From: Myxococcota bacterium
GTDB taxonomy: Bacteria; Myxococcota_A; Polyangia; Polyangiales; JANWZI01
Reading direction: 5' to 3'
Assembly: GCA_025054695.1 (NCBI GenBank)
Contig: JANWZI010000026.1
Location: 1 to 40,775, forward strand
DNA length: 40,775 bases
In this document: one piece after another, positions 1-8,602 of the stretch
How positions within the stretch are numbered: the stretch's first letter is position 1
Layout: the number at the start of each line of letters is the position of its first letter
The notes under the pieces: model-generated
Databases searched by the model: none
What the model saw: only the letters and a program-made list of their open reading frames with translations
What the model was told of the DNA's origin: nothing
Made by a program: the position numbers and the translations under genes

Positions 1-54
1 CTGAGTCTCTTCCTCGGAGTCGGCCGGGCAGTCGTGAATGCGGCGCGCCGTCAG
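1..54 (-). repeat. Stop-overlapping hexamer element E0, partial at window edge
   Basis: Read on the minus strand from 54, the sequence begins CTGACGGCGCGCC, which matches the terminus shared by elements E1-E6. It then runs into GACTCCGAGGAAGAGACTCAG-like hexamer sequence cut by the window edge. The TGA at 53-51 is also the stop codon of the vWA lipoprotein gene. The copy is truncated, so its other end and array length cannot be seen. Confidence 0.55.
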
Positions 55-1796
55 CAGGTCGGATTGACGCAGAAGCCGGTCGGTCCGGACGTATCGCAGC
101 GGAAGCCGCGAAGTCCCTCCGCCTCGCAGTCGGCATCGACGGAACAGCCCACGACGAGCTCGTTCGTCGCGGAATTGCACGTGAGGTTGCGAACGCACAT
201 GCGACCACCACTCACGATCTCGCCCGCCGAGCAACCGGCACGCCCCTCGCACGGGCTGCCCACGTCGATGAACACGCCGCCACCCGCCTGCGCAGGCTGT
301 AGGCACTCGAGGCGAACCTCGGCTCCCGTCGGAGGCCGCGCGCCTTCCGTGTACGCGATGCGCTGGCCGTCCTCACCGCAGTTCATCGCTCGCTCGGGCG
401 TAAACGTGTCGTAGTACCAGCCGGGCTCCGTCGGTGGCGTGCCCCCCACCGGTACGCGCTGGATGACGCGGCAGAGCGCGCGCCCGGTCTCGTCGTCGAT
501 CCCGATGGCTTCACGGCCCGGCAGCTGCTCGCAGCGCGTGAAGTCCCCGGTCATCGGCAGCACCTCGATCACGTCACACGGCACGCGCCCCGTCGCGTCC
601 GGGTTCAGGTCGCGCGGAAGGCACGCGCCCCCGAGCGCGTCGGCGATCTTCTCGATGATGAGGTCCAACGCGGGTCCGTAGTCGGCCTGGCAGATCGACT
701 GCACCACGGTCCCCGCTCCGCGGAGCATGAGCTCTTTGGCTACCTGGACGATGCGCCGCGGGGGGAACGCGATTCCGCGACCCGGAACGTTGCAGGAGGG
801 AGTCAGCCGCGTCGGCATCGCCGGGTCGATGACCTCGATCATGCGGGGATCCGCGAGGATGCGGTCCATGTCGGACGGCTCGTCCACCTCGTCGCGGCTG
901 TCGACGAGATCGACGGGAACACCGGTGATCGCCGCGTACACGAGCAGGTCGGGCACGTTCGCACGTGCGGCGAGATATCCGTCGACGTACCGCGAAATCG
1001 GGTAAGCGGCGTGCGGATACGAGAAACATCGAAGGTTCAGGTCACCCGGATAGACCGTCGAGTTCGGATTGCCGAGCTCCGGGTCTGCGAACGAGCAGTC
1101 TTCCTCGTCCGTGACGAGGATGAGCGCGAGGACGGAGTCGGGACGCAGGAAGCCTGCGTTCGCTCCGTCGGCGTGCCCCGTCGTCCCCATCGCGAACCGG
1201 AGCGGCGAGCTCGCCGGCGTGATGGCCTTGAGCACCGCTTCGAGCTGCTGCTCGAAGCCACAGCCACCGGTGCCCATCGCGGCAATACAGGTGACGTCTC
1301 GAGCCGCATCGTCCGGGTTGATGTCAGGCGTGTAGTCGAGGAAGGTCTCGTAGCGCCCGGTTCGAGGCATGGCAGGGCAATCGGACCGACGCCTCCCCCA
1401 GTCGCGGAGCCGGCCGTCGTCCCCGAAATTGGACTCGTTGCAGGTCGGGACGCGGAACCCGCCGGTGCCCATGTCCGAGGAGATCACCCCGATGTGCAGA
1501 CTTCTGGCAGGTTGAAAGTCCTGAAGGCCGTCTCCGTTGCGATCCCCGGACGTGAGAACCCGGACGAGTCGCGGAAACTGATCGGAGAGAGAATCCTGCT
1601 CCTCGGCCATCGAGTTGGAGTTGTCCACCATGAACAGAACATCGACTTCGTCGATGTTGGTGACCGAGATGCGCTCGTTGACGTTGGAGATCGTACAGGG
1701 GTTGAGCGGCGCCAGGTCGCGCGAGAGACAGCCCCCGGCGGCCAGGACGCCGAGCAGGCACGCGGCGATGGAGCGCACGTGGATGAGGCAGGACAT
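51..1796 (-). CDS. vWA-domain lipoprotein with Cys-rich C-terminus
   Basis: A 581-residue exported protein. The start at 1796 is chosen because GGAGGGAG lies just upstream; an in-frame start at 1862 has no such site and would bury the signal peptide. The N-terminus is a hydrophobic signal ending LLGVLAAGGC, a somewhat weak lipobox with Cys23. A von Willebrand A domain follows, with a complete MIDAS DxSxS (D58-x-S60-x-S62, in VDNSNSM), so metal-dependent adhesion or ligand binding is plausible. The motif LVTDEEDCS further on fits the same fold. The last ~110 residues hold many Cys in an EGF-like spacing and are probably disulphide bonded outside the cell. The ligand is unknown. It is divergent from the lipoprotein gene at 2142, and its stop lies in element E0. 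Confidence 0.85.
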   Translation of the reverse strand: MSCLIHVRSIAACLLGVLAAGGCLSRDLAPLNPCTISNVNERISVTNIDEVDVLFMVDNSNSMAEEQDSLSDQFPRLVRVLTSGDRNGDGLQDFQPARSLHIGVISSDMGTGGFRVPTCNESNFGDDGRLRDWGRRRSDCPAMPRTGRYETFLDYTPDINPDDAARDVTCIAAMGTGGCGFEQQLEAVLKAITPASSPLRFAMGTTGHADGANAGFLRPDSVLALILVTDEEDCSFADPELGNPNSTVYPGDLNLRCFSYPHAAYPISRYVDGYLAARANVPDLLVYAAITGVPVDLVDSRDEVDEPSDMDRILADPRMIEVIDPAMPTRLTPSCNVPGRGIAFPPRRIVQVAKELMLRGAGTVVQSICQADYGPALDLIIEKIADALGGACLPRDLNPDATGRVPCDVIEVLPMTGDFTRCEQLPGREAIGIDDETGRALCRVIQRVPVGGTPPTEPGWYYDTFTPERAMNCGEDGQRIAYTEGARPPTGAEVRLECLQPAQAGGGVFIDVGSPCEGRAGCSAGEIVSGGRMCVRNLTCNSATNELVVGCSVDADCEAEGLRGFRCDTSGPTGFCVNPTC

Positions 1797-2141
1797 GGAG
1801 CTCCCTCCGAGGACGAGCGGACGGAGACGGTATGATACCGCCTCCCGTGGGTCAACGGGCACAGTTTACGATTCTCGTGCAAGCAGTAACAGTGCCACTC
1901 GATAGGACTTGTGAAGATCTCGGTGGGCGCGGCAACAGAGTAGGCGTCCACGAGCACTGCGTTGGCGAACGAGCCGCGGTCTGGCACGAGATCCGCCTTG
2001 CGTGAGCCCACCCTTGACGTCATTCTGCTTGCCCACGATGGGCGCTCGCGCGCGGTGAATATCCACCGACGCGCGGGCGTCGAGACGACGGGGCGGGAAT
2101 CCGCCGGGCGCAAGCACTTCGAGCAACGGGAGGAGACGACG
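1797..2141. promoter_or_regulatory. Divergent intergenic region with small palindrome
   Basis: This 345-base gap separates two divergent lipoprotein genes and is visibly less G+C-rich around 1862-1930 than its surroundings. It should hold both promoters. A perfect 6+1+6 palindrome, CGGTATGATACCG, lies at 1828-1840, about 30 bases upstream of the minus-strand start, and could be an operator. A TTGACC on the minus strand lies beside it, but I could not find a convincing -10 partner. No gene is seen here. Confidence 0.3.
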
Positions 2142-3212
2142 ATGCGCAAGACTTGGTATGTCCTACCGGTTCTGGCCGCGATGGCCGGCTGCACGGTGGA
2201 AGTAACCTTCGATCCGCGTGGCACGGACTTCTCCGTGGCGGGAAGCTGGACCGTCAACGGCGCTCCGGCGACCGCGGCGAGCTGCTCCGCTGCCGGCATT
2301 GCCGAGGTAGGCATCGTCTTCTACGACGGGGGGCGGCCCTACCGCTTCAGCGAATTCGTATTTCCCTGCGAGGACGGTTCGTTCGACACACGCCCGAGGC
2401 CCGTTCTCGCGTACGGTCGCTACACGACCCAGTGGGTCGCCTACGACGCGCGCGGCGTCGAAGTCGGCACCGGGCCGATGCTTCTGCTCGACGTCTCGCC
2501 CCCCATCACGCACGCCGACCTCGCGCCGGCGAACTTCGTTTCCGGTGGCGGATTCAACCCGCGCGGAACGGATTTCGAGATCACCGGGGAGTGGAACGTC
2601 GACGGCACGCCCGGCAACGCCACCAACTGCGCCGCGGCAGGCATCCAGACGGTGGCCGTCGTCTTCTACGACCAGTCCGACACGGGGCGCACGGGGGGAG
2701 TCGTCATGGGCATGGCGCCGTGCTCGGCGGGCAAATTCGACTCGATGCCCATGCGCATCGGCCGCTACGGCAGCTACTTGACGACGTATCGCGCGTTGGG
2801 TTCCGGTGGCGCGATTCTGGCTGAGACCAACCCGCTGCCGCTGACGGTGTCCGCGCCGACGACGCGCGCGATGCTCGCACCGGCCAACTTCACGACGCGT
2901 CGCGTCCTCGAAGTCAACGTCCGCTGGGACACGGTCGTGGGGCCGACGATGGCCGACGGCACGTGCGCCGAGGCGGGCGTCGCTCGCATGAGCTACCAGC
3001 TCCGACTGGGCAGCGCGACGGTTGCCGGGCAGAACGGCGTCGCGTGCGCTCCGTCGCTTCGATTCGAGGACGTCGATCCCGGCGACTACGCGCTCTACAT
3101 CGAGGGCGAGACCGCGGCGGGCGCCAAGAACTGGATGGCGACGTGCACGGGCCTCGTCGTCGAGGCGGGAGTCGAGAGCTACAACTGCTTCGTCGACAAG
3201 GTCGGGGGCTGA
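2142..3212 (+). CDS. Lipoprotein with three tandem ~115-residue repeats
   Basis: A 356-residue predicted lipoprotein. The start at 2142 follows GGGAGGAG at 2128-2135; a longer in-frame ORF from 1962 lacks a site. The signal peptide ends LAAMAGC (Cys17). The mature part has three related units. Units 1 and 2 each contain FxPRGTDF, a W.V(N/D)G.P turn, a conserved Cys-Ala-Ala-Gly-Ile stretch (SCSAAGI, NCAAAGI), VFYD, and close with LAPANF. Unit 3 is more diverged (TCAEAGVARM) and ends with a Cys pair. The two Cys per unit suggest one disulphide per domain, and the pattern resembles beta-sandwich carbohydrate-binding or Ig-like modules. I do not recognise the family. Confidence 0.8.
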   Translation: MRKTWYVLPVLAAMAGCTVEVTFDPRGTDFSVAGSWTVNGAPATAASCSAAGIAEVGIVFYDGGRPYRFSEFVFPCEDGSFDTRPRPVLAYGRYTTQWVAYDARGVEVGTGPMLLLDVSPPITHADLAPANFVSGGGFNPRGTDFEITGEWNVDGTPGNATNCAAAGIQTVAVVFYDQSDTGRTGGVVMGMAPCSAGKFDSMPMRIGRYGSYLTTYRALGSGGAILAETNPLPLTVSAPTTRAMLAPANFTTRRVLEVNVRWDTVVGPTMADGTCAEAGVARMSYQLRLGSATVAGQNGVACAPSLRFEDVDPGDYALYIEGETAAGAKNWMATCTGLVVEAGVESYNCFVDKVGG

Positions 3213-3222
3213 CGTCCTGCAC

Positions 3223-3262
3223 GGCGTCGCGCGTGGGCGCGCTTGCGCGCGCGCACGACGCC
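3223..3262 (+). terminator. Strong GC stem-loop between two genes
   Basis: CGTGGGCGCGC (3232-3242) pairs with GCGCGCGCACG (3247-3257) with one mismatch across a TTGC loop, and an outer GGCGT/ACGCC stem adds five pairs. It starts 11 bases after the stop of the repeat lipoprotein and ends 17 bases before the next start. There is no U-tract, so it could be an mRNA 3'-end stabiliser or attenuator rather than an intrinsic terminator. Confidence 0.4.
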
Positions 3263-3278
3263 ACGTAGATGAAACACG

Positions 3279-4067
3279 ATGTTGCGGCTCGCGCCGCCGA
3301 CGCCGGTCGTTCGAGTCCTCCTCGTCGGGCTGGGCGCCGCGTATGTCGCCAGCGTCGTCGCGGAAGTCTGGCTCGGCATCCCGGTCACGCCGTGGCTCGC
3401 CCTCAACGTCGCGGCGGGCTCGCGCGGAACGCTGGCCGAGTCGCTGGCGCGGGCCGTCGGCCACCAGGAGGCCGGCGAGCTGCCCGCATGGGGGCTGTGG
3501 CAGGTAGCGACCCACACTCTCGTCGAGCCGACGGCGGCCTCCGCGCTCGTCGGTGTTCTCGTCACGTTCTTCTTCCTCGCCTGGATTCTCACGAGCTTCG
3601 AGCAGCGCTTCGGCTCGCGGCGAACGTGGCAGCTCTTCGTGGTCGCGACGTTGACGAGCGGCGTCGCGGGCTTCGCCGTGGGCCGCCTGCTCGGTCCATC
3701 GGCCGGCTACGCGATGGGCACGGGCCCCGTGCTGTACGCGGCGTTCGTCGCCCTCGCGTTCAGCCTGCCTCGCGACGCTCCCGTCTTGCTGTACGGCGTG
3801 CTTCCCGTCCGCAACGTCCATGGCCTGGCCCTCGCGATGGGACTCTCCGTGCTCTTCTTCCTCGTGACGCGCAATGCCGTGACCTTCGCCGCCGATCTCG
3901 CGGCCGTCGCCACGGGATGGGGCCTAGCGCGCTGGATGCAGCGAACGCCGCGCCGCCGCCTCACCCGCGACGCGCCTCGGCGCGCGGGCGGCAACGGCCG
4001 ACGACCCCTGCTGCACGTGATCCCGGGCGGCCGGGACGACGACGAGCGACCGCGGTGGCTCAACTGA
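3279..4067 (+). CDS. Rhomboid-like integral membrane protein, apparently catalytically inactive
   Basis: 262 residues with about six hydrophobic segments and a basic, polar C-terminal tail. The layout recalls rhomboid intramembrane proteases: a soluble loop after TM1, W..H.LVEP in the position of the usual W..T..F.H, FLAWILTSFEQRFGSRR in the place of the conserved loop before the active site, then a glycine-rich helix. The catalytic GxSG is replaced by GTGPVLYAA, and the helix that should carry the catalytic His reads TFAADLAAVATGWGL. I therefore infer a pseudo-rhomboid, perhaps a membrane chaperone or adaptor. The ribosome-binding site is weak. It may be cotranscribed with the gene at 2142 through the intervening stem-loop. 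An unrelated multi-pass protein remains possible. Confidence 0.6.
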   Translation: MLRLAPPTPVVRVLLVGLGAAYVASVVAEVWLGIPVTPWLALNVAAGSRGTLAESLARAVGHQEAGELPAWGLWQVATHTLVEPTAASALVGVLVTFFFLAWILTSFEQRFGSRRTWQLFVVATLTSGVAGFAVGRLLGPSAGYAMGTGPVLYAAFVALAFSLPRDAPVLLYGVLPVRNVHGLALAMGLSVLFFLVTRNAVTFAADLAAVATGWGLARWMQRTPRRRLTRDAPRRAGGNGRRPLLHVIPGGRDDDERPRWLN

Positions 4068-4094
4068 ACGAGCCGCGCACGGGCGCGCGTCGAC

Positions 4095-6057
4095 TCACCA
4101 CACCATGGCCGCGCGTGTCTGGATCGTCCACAGCAGCGGCTCCGACAGTCCGCCCACGGTCGCACGCGCCGCGGCGTCGTCGGCATAGAGCGCCGGACCC
4201 GCGCCCATCAAGCCGAGCTCGGTGTCCCAGCGCATCACGTCGTTCTCACCCCAGCGCACGCGCAGCGCGAGGTCGGCCTCCCAACCGAGCCCGCAGTCGC
4301 CCTGGAACATGCCGCACTCGGTTGACGCGTCGTCACGCTGGTTGACGTAGATGGTGCCGAGCAGCTCGTCCGCCCATGCCACGAGGAACGCTCCGTGCAC
4401 CTGGATGCCGGGGATGATCTGATAGCGGAGCTGCGAGTAGAGATAGCTCGAGTTCCACACGCCGCCGCGCGACCACAGCGGGCGCAGCGGCTCGCCGAGG
4501 GTGGAGGTTCGTACCGCCATCACGACGGGGTACATGAGCAACCCCACGCGGTAGTCGGGATGAAGGGGTCGCGCCGTCAGCTCGCCGCCGAAGTAGTCCG
4601 GATCGCCGGAGGAGTGTCCCCACTCCACGGTGGCCGCCCAGTGGTCCTGCCGATCAATCGCGCCCAGGCGCGCTACCGCCCCCCAGATGTCGGCCTTCAT
4701 CTCGTTGCAGAGCGCGACGGGATTCGTGCGCGAGCCACAGCCTCCAGCCAGCACCAGGCCGCGGCTACGACCCCGGATGTTGAGCACCTCCCCGGCGGTG
4801 TACAGCGAGGGCATCGTCGGGCTCGGCGACCAGCGAAGGCGCCAGTAGCCGTCGAAGATGTGCACGTCGGACGCCGTCGCCTCCTGCGTGCGGTTGACGT
4901 AGTAGAGGCCAACCGACAGCTCGTCCGCGGCAGCGTTGCGCGCGTTGAAGTCCGGGTCGTTCCAGACCGCCAGACCGATGGTCTGCTGCACGTCGTCGGC
5001 CCCCGCGGCGAGGAACGAGAACGGTGAGCCCGATTCCCGTCGGAACGACGGCGGTGGCGGGTCGCCGATCGGGCCTTCCTCGACGCCCGGCGGATACGCG
5101 AGCCGGTCCTCGACGAGCTTGTCGTAGGCGATGCCGAGAATGAGCGGAGTCGGTCGTGCGTCCTGGCGCGTGAGCGCGTTGTAGACCGTCAGAGGGCGCG
5201 TTGCGAACAGGATGCGGTCGGAGGTCGTGCCAATGAGCGTGTCGCCCCACTCGCCGACCGGCGGGTCCGTGATGGCGCCGGCCGTCTGCCCGTTGACGAG
5301 AGGCGAGGCGGATCCGCCACCGGTGACCAGGATGCCCAGGCCCCAGTGACTCGGCATCCGCCCCAGGCGGATCTGCCCGACGGGCACGAGGAACTGCACC
5401 CACGCGCGCGTCAGCTCGATCGACGGCACGTCGAAGCCCTCGATGTCCGTCGTGCCCGGATCGGCCGCGAACAGGGGCGTGGGGGCGCGGGGCGCCGTTG
5501 TCGCCGAACACGACGTTGTCCAGGCCCTCGAGCTGGACGAAGACCGAGGCGACGGGCGCATTCGGATCCGACCCGTAGTGCACCGCCGGCTCGAGACGCA
5601 GCCGCTGAAAGGCGAAGGCGGCGTACGCGGCCCGGTTCGGTCCGAATGGATTGGTCAGATCGACGAGCGGCAGGTTCCGTATGAACGTGAAACGAGCCCG
5701 ATAGTAGCCGTGCAGATCGAACCGTAGCGGCACAGACGCATCCGTCGGCCCACCCGTCTCGACGGGTTCGACCGGGCGAGGCGGTGCGGCCGGAGCCGCA
5801 TGAGGTTCCGGCTCCGGTGGCACCTCCGTCGAGGCGTGCTCGGCCGGGGCTCCGACCTCGGGCGGTGGCGGCTCTTGCGGCCCTTCGGTCACCGGCGGCG
5901 CCGCAGGAGGTGTCGGTCCGGCCTGCGGAGCCGGGCCCGCAGGTGCCGGCGCCGGCGGCTGAACCTGCGCAGTCGTGCGGGCCGACCCGAGGAGCAATGC
6001 GCCGAGCGTTGCGACCGCGACCGCGACCCACCCATCGGGGCAACGACGGGCGCTCAT
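4095..6057 (-). pseudogene. Outer-membrane beta-barrel protein, split by a one-base frameshift
   Basis: Two overlapping frames together form one gene. The first, from ATG 6057, encodes a signal peptide (VATLGALLLGSARTTAQ), a Pro/Ala/Glu-rich linker of ~90 residues, and FDLHGYYRARF-type barrel strands as far as VFGDNGAPR. The second frame continues PTPLFAADPG and runs to 4095, with many amphipathic strands, LGRMPSHWGLGI, and a C-terminal Trp as in BAM substrates. Removing one G from the G5 run at 5481-5485 joins them into 653 residues. The disruption is therefore a homopolymer indel, either a sequencing error or a recent phase-variation-like mutation; everything else looks intact. ATG 6057 overlaps the stop of the upstream lipoprotein (ATGA), so the two are translationally coupled. 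It probably acts as a porin or carbohydrate channel, substrate unknown. Confidence 0.7.
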
Positions 6058-7073
6058 TGCGAACAACCCATCGGACCATCCATGCGCTTCGGCATGACGT
6101 TCACGATCGCGACGGTGTCGGCGAAGACGCGGATGCGTTCGCAGCCGATCATTTCGACCGGGCCGCCGGGGGTCTGCCGCCCCCACGTCTCGACGTAGAT
6201 GGGCTGATTGTCGGCGGGCACGGGAATGTTGCCCACGGCAAACAGACCGTCGACGTGGGTCCAGGGCTGATCGGCGCTCGGGAAGTCTTCGCCATCGAAG
6301 TAGCGGAAGTGGGGATCCATGCGGCGCGTACCCTCGACGATGGGGGTGCGATCCGCGGTGAACAGGCGGACCTGCACGCCGTACAGCGGCTCCTGATCGC
6401 AGTCGTACGCGGTGCCTGCGATGAGCCCCGTGCCCGCGACGCGTCCGAAGCCGAGTACGGCGGGAATGAGATTGATCGTCGCCTGCGACACACTGTTCCC
6501 GACGACGCGCCCGCCCGCCATCATGGGCGCCGGCTCATTGATCTGGACCGAGCCGACGACGGTCGTGGCCGGCGTCGCACCCATCCGCGGGAAGATTCGA
6601 TACGCATACCAGCTCCCGGCGGCATCCATCACCGTGAAGTCCCCCATCATGTCGGTCATGAAGTCGGTCCCGGATCCCGGCATGCAGGGGGCGTCGGTAA
6701 CGACGTTGTCAGGGAAAAACTTCACGCATACGCCGCTCGTCGGGGTGTCCTCCTGGAAGTCCTGCACGTGGAACGTGAAGGAGATGGGGCTGCCCTCGGC
6801 CGGCGCGGTGTGCATGCCATCGCACGAAAAGTCGGGCGGGCGCGTCGAGCCGGGCAATGGCTCATAGCGGTTGTCGGGATCCTGCTCGCCGTCGATGGAC
6901 GTGTCGGGGAACGGTCGCCGCTCTCCAGGGGCGTTCCACGGGTCGCCCATCGATCCCCCGTCCCCCCCCGCGTCGGTGACGCCCGAATCGGTTCCCCCGC
7001 CCCCTCCACCACCGTCGTCGCCGCCGCAAGCCCCAAGCCCCAAAATGATCCACGTCACGATGGCACCGGTCAT
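6054..7073 (-). CDS. Lipoprotein with Gly/Asp-rich linker, partner of downstream barrel
   Basis: 339 residues. The start ATG at 7073 follows GGGGAGAGGCGGAG. The signal ends ILGLGAC, giving lipid-modified Cys16, followed by an Asp/Gly linker (GGDDGGGGGGG) typical of myxobacterial lipoproteins. The C-terminal ~250 residues are beta-rich. They include RVAGTGLIAGTAYDCDQEPLYGV, which resembles a carboxypeptidase-regulatory/transthyretin-like fold, and FRYFDGEDFPSADQPWTHVDGLF, which fits the same type of surface domain. The gene overlaps the barrel gene by four bases, so the two products probably work together at the outer membrane. The exact function is unknown. Confidence 0.75.
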   Translation of the reverse strand: MTGAIVTWIILGLGACGGDDGGGGGGGTDSGVTDAGGDGGSMGDPWNAPGERRPFPDTSIDGEQDPDNRYEPLPGSTRPPDFSCDGMHTAPAEGSPISFTFHVQDFQEDTPTSGVCVKFFPDNVVTDAPCMPGSGTDFMTDMMGDFTVMDAAGSWYAYRIFPRMGATPATTVVGSVQINEPAPMMAGGRVVGNSVSQATINLIPAVLGFGRVAGTGLIAGTAYDCDQEPLYGVQVRLFTADRTPIVEGTRRMDPHFRYFDGEDFPSADQPWTHVDGLFAVGNIPVPADNQPIYVETWGRQTPGGPVEMIGCERIRVFADTVAIVNVMPKRMDGPMGCSQ

Positions 7074-7240
7074 CTCCGCCTCTCCCCGTTGATTGCTCCA
7101 CGCACGGCACGTAGCCCACGCGGGCGGCGCGCATAGTCGCGCGCCGAAAGCGAGCTGTCCAGTCCCGCCACGCCTCCGAATCCTCGGTGGGAGCGTGGGG
7201 GATCGGGCCAGTCACCGCCCGCCGGCGTCCCTGGCTTCAT

Positions 7241-7480
7241 TGACGGCGGCGGTCAGGCTGATTGATGGCGGTTCAAACTCGGCCTCCTGCTCGGGCTCCG
7301 ACTCGATCTCGGACGAGGACTTGGGCTTGGGCTCCGGCTCGGACTCGGGCTCGGACTCGGGCTCGGATTCGGACTCGGACTAAGGCAGGGGCTCGGGCTC
7401 GAGCTCGGACTCGGACGCGGACCCGGCTCGGGCTCGCAACACCCCTCGCCAACGTCGACCAACGCAACCGCCGCCGTGAT
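7241..7480 (-). repeat. Hexamer element E1 with inverted termini
   Basis: The plus-strand left end is TGACGGCGGCGGTCAGG (7241-7257). The right end, read from 7480 on the minus strand, is ATCACGGCGGCGGTTGCGTT. Inside the right end the minus strand reads GTTGGTCGACGTTGGCGAGG and then GTGTTGCGAGCCC, the shared leader, followed by about 170 bases of imperfect GAGNCC hexamers. Here the neighbouring methyltransferase stop (TAG 7492-7490) lies ten bases before the element, so this copy does not supply the stop codon. Between 7074 and 7240 only upstream sequence of the lipoprotein gene is seen. Confidence 0.75.
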
Positions 7481-7489
7481 TCGTCGTCT

Positions 7490-8284
7490 CTAGGACCGAT
7501 CCGAAAGCTCGAGCAGGAGGAACTTGACGCGGTCACGGTCGCCGGGGGCGAGACCGAAGACGGGCTCGACGCGCGCGCCGGGGAGCGAGCCGACGACGAA
7601 TGCCGCGGGCGCCTTGACCCAGATGCGTTCGTAACGGCCCCTGGCGGCCGCGAGTATGTCCTCGAGCGGCGGAAGGTCGTGGAGGGTAGGCGGACGTCGG
7701 ATCGCGTTCGTGCCGCCCCAGGGGGGATCGACGAAGAGAAGGTCAGCCGAGAGGCGCGCGACCCAGTCGCGCGCGTCGCCTCGCACGAACCGGATGCGGG
7801 AGTCGACTCCGTAGACGCGTGCGTTGTGGCGGGCCATGGCGAGGCGTCCCGGATCGATCTCGATCGCGACCACGGGACAGCCGGCACGCGCGAACGCGAT
7901 CGCGTTGCCGCCGCAGCCCGCGCACGCGTCGACCACGGAGGCGCCACGAACGCGCCTGGCGAGGCGTAGCGCGATGGCTTCCGGGGTCAGTGACACGCGG
8001 CCTTCGGCGTCGAGCCGGACGCCGGAACGCTCGAAACCGGCCGTCCGTCGTCGGCGACGACGGGCCGCGCGCAGGCGAGCGTCCCGGACCGCCGACCGAG
8101 GCAGCCCTGGTTCGACGACGACGCGTACCGGGCTGCCGCCCAGCACGACGTTGCGAAGCCGCTCGGCGACGTCCGCGGCGTCGTGCGCGTCGAGCCACAG
8201 CGGGCGCTTCGGATCGTGACCGACCAGACGTGCGGCGTCGACCCACGGCGGAATGCCGCTCACCGTCACGCGATGGCGGTTCAC
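7490..8284 (-). CDS. TGS1-like class I SAM-dependent methyltransferase
   Basis: 264 residues from GTG 8284. The ORF stays open to 8533 by running through element E2 sequence, which is unlikely to be coding. Motif I is VVDACAGCGGNAIAFA (about 117-132), motif II is VAIEIDP, and the catalytic motif IV is FVDPPWGG (about 186-191). DPPWGG is characteristic of trimethylguanosine-synthase-like RNA N2-guanine methyltransferases, where the Trp stacks on the target base. Bacteria have no m7G-capped snRNA, so the substrate is open; rRNA or tRNA guanine, or a small molecule, are possible. The first ~110 residues may bind substrate and contain a basic patch (RAARRRRRR). The alternative start codon at the same Val-rich region (VTVSGIPP) cannot be excluded. 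Confidence 0.75.
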   Translation of the reverse strand: MNRHRVTVSGIPPWVDAARLVGHDPKRPLWLDAHDAADVAERLRNVVLGGSPVRVVVEPGLPRSAVRDARLRAARRRRRRTAGFERSGVRLDAEGRVSLTPEAIALRLARRVRGASVVDACAGCGGNAIAFARAGCPVVAIEIDPGRLAMARHNARVYGVDSRIRFVRGDARDWVARLSADLLFVDPPWGGTNAIRRPPTLHDLPPLEDILAAARGRYERIWVKAPAAFVVGSLPGARVEPVFGLAPGDRDRVKFLLLELSDRS

Positions 8285-8458
8285 GAGGGTCGCCCGAGCT
8301 GCCGCGGAGCTTGCTCGCGGGGCCCGTTTGCGCGAGCCGGCCGTCCCTTCGTCCAGCGCTCCATTCGCGCCGATGGGATCACGTCGGGGCGGTCGATGCA
8401 CGAGGGCGCTCGCATCCGTCGAGTGCGCTGGGACGCGCTTGCAGCCCTCCAGCGCGCG

Positions 8459-8602
8459 CTGACGCAAGCCGGAGCCCGACAGCGCGACGGTGCCCGAGTC
8501 GGAGATCGACTCCGAGCCACAGCGCGATCCCACGTCCGAGCCCGAGACCGAGATCGAGCCCGAGTTCGAATCGCGATCATGCTACGCGACCGCCGCCGTC
8601 AG
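8459..8602 (+). repeat. Hexamer element E2, supplies stop codon
   Basis: The plus strand carries CTGACGCAAGCCGGAGCCC at the left, about 100 bases of diverged GAGNCC/GAGATC hexamers, then GAATCGCGATCATG and ACGCGACCGCCGCCGTCAG. The right terminus read on the minus strand is CTGACGGCGGCGGTCGCGTA, and its TGA at 8601-8599 is the stop codon of the FHA-sigma54 activator gene. The 174 bases between 8285 and 8458 show nothing beyond upstream sequence of the methyltransferase gene. Confidence 0.75.

Noticed and set aside
8285..8533. N-terminal extension of the TGS1-like methyltransferase
   Set aside because: The extra 83 codons pass through element E2 and have no family-like sequence. A GTG at 8284 starts the recognisable part.
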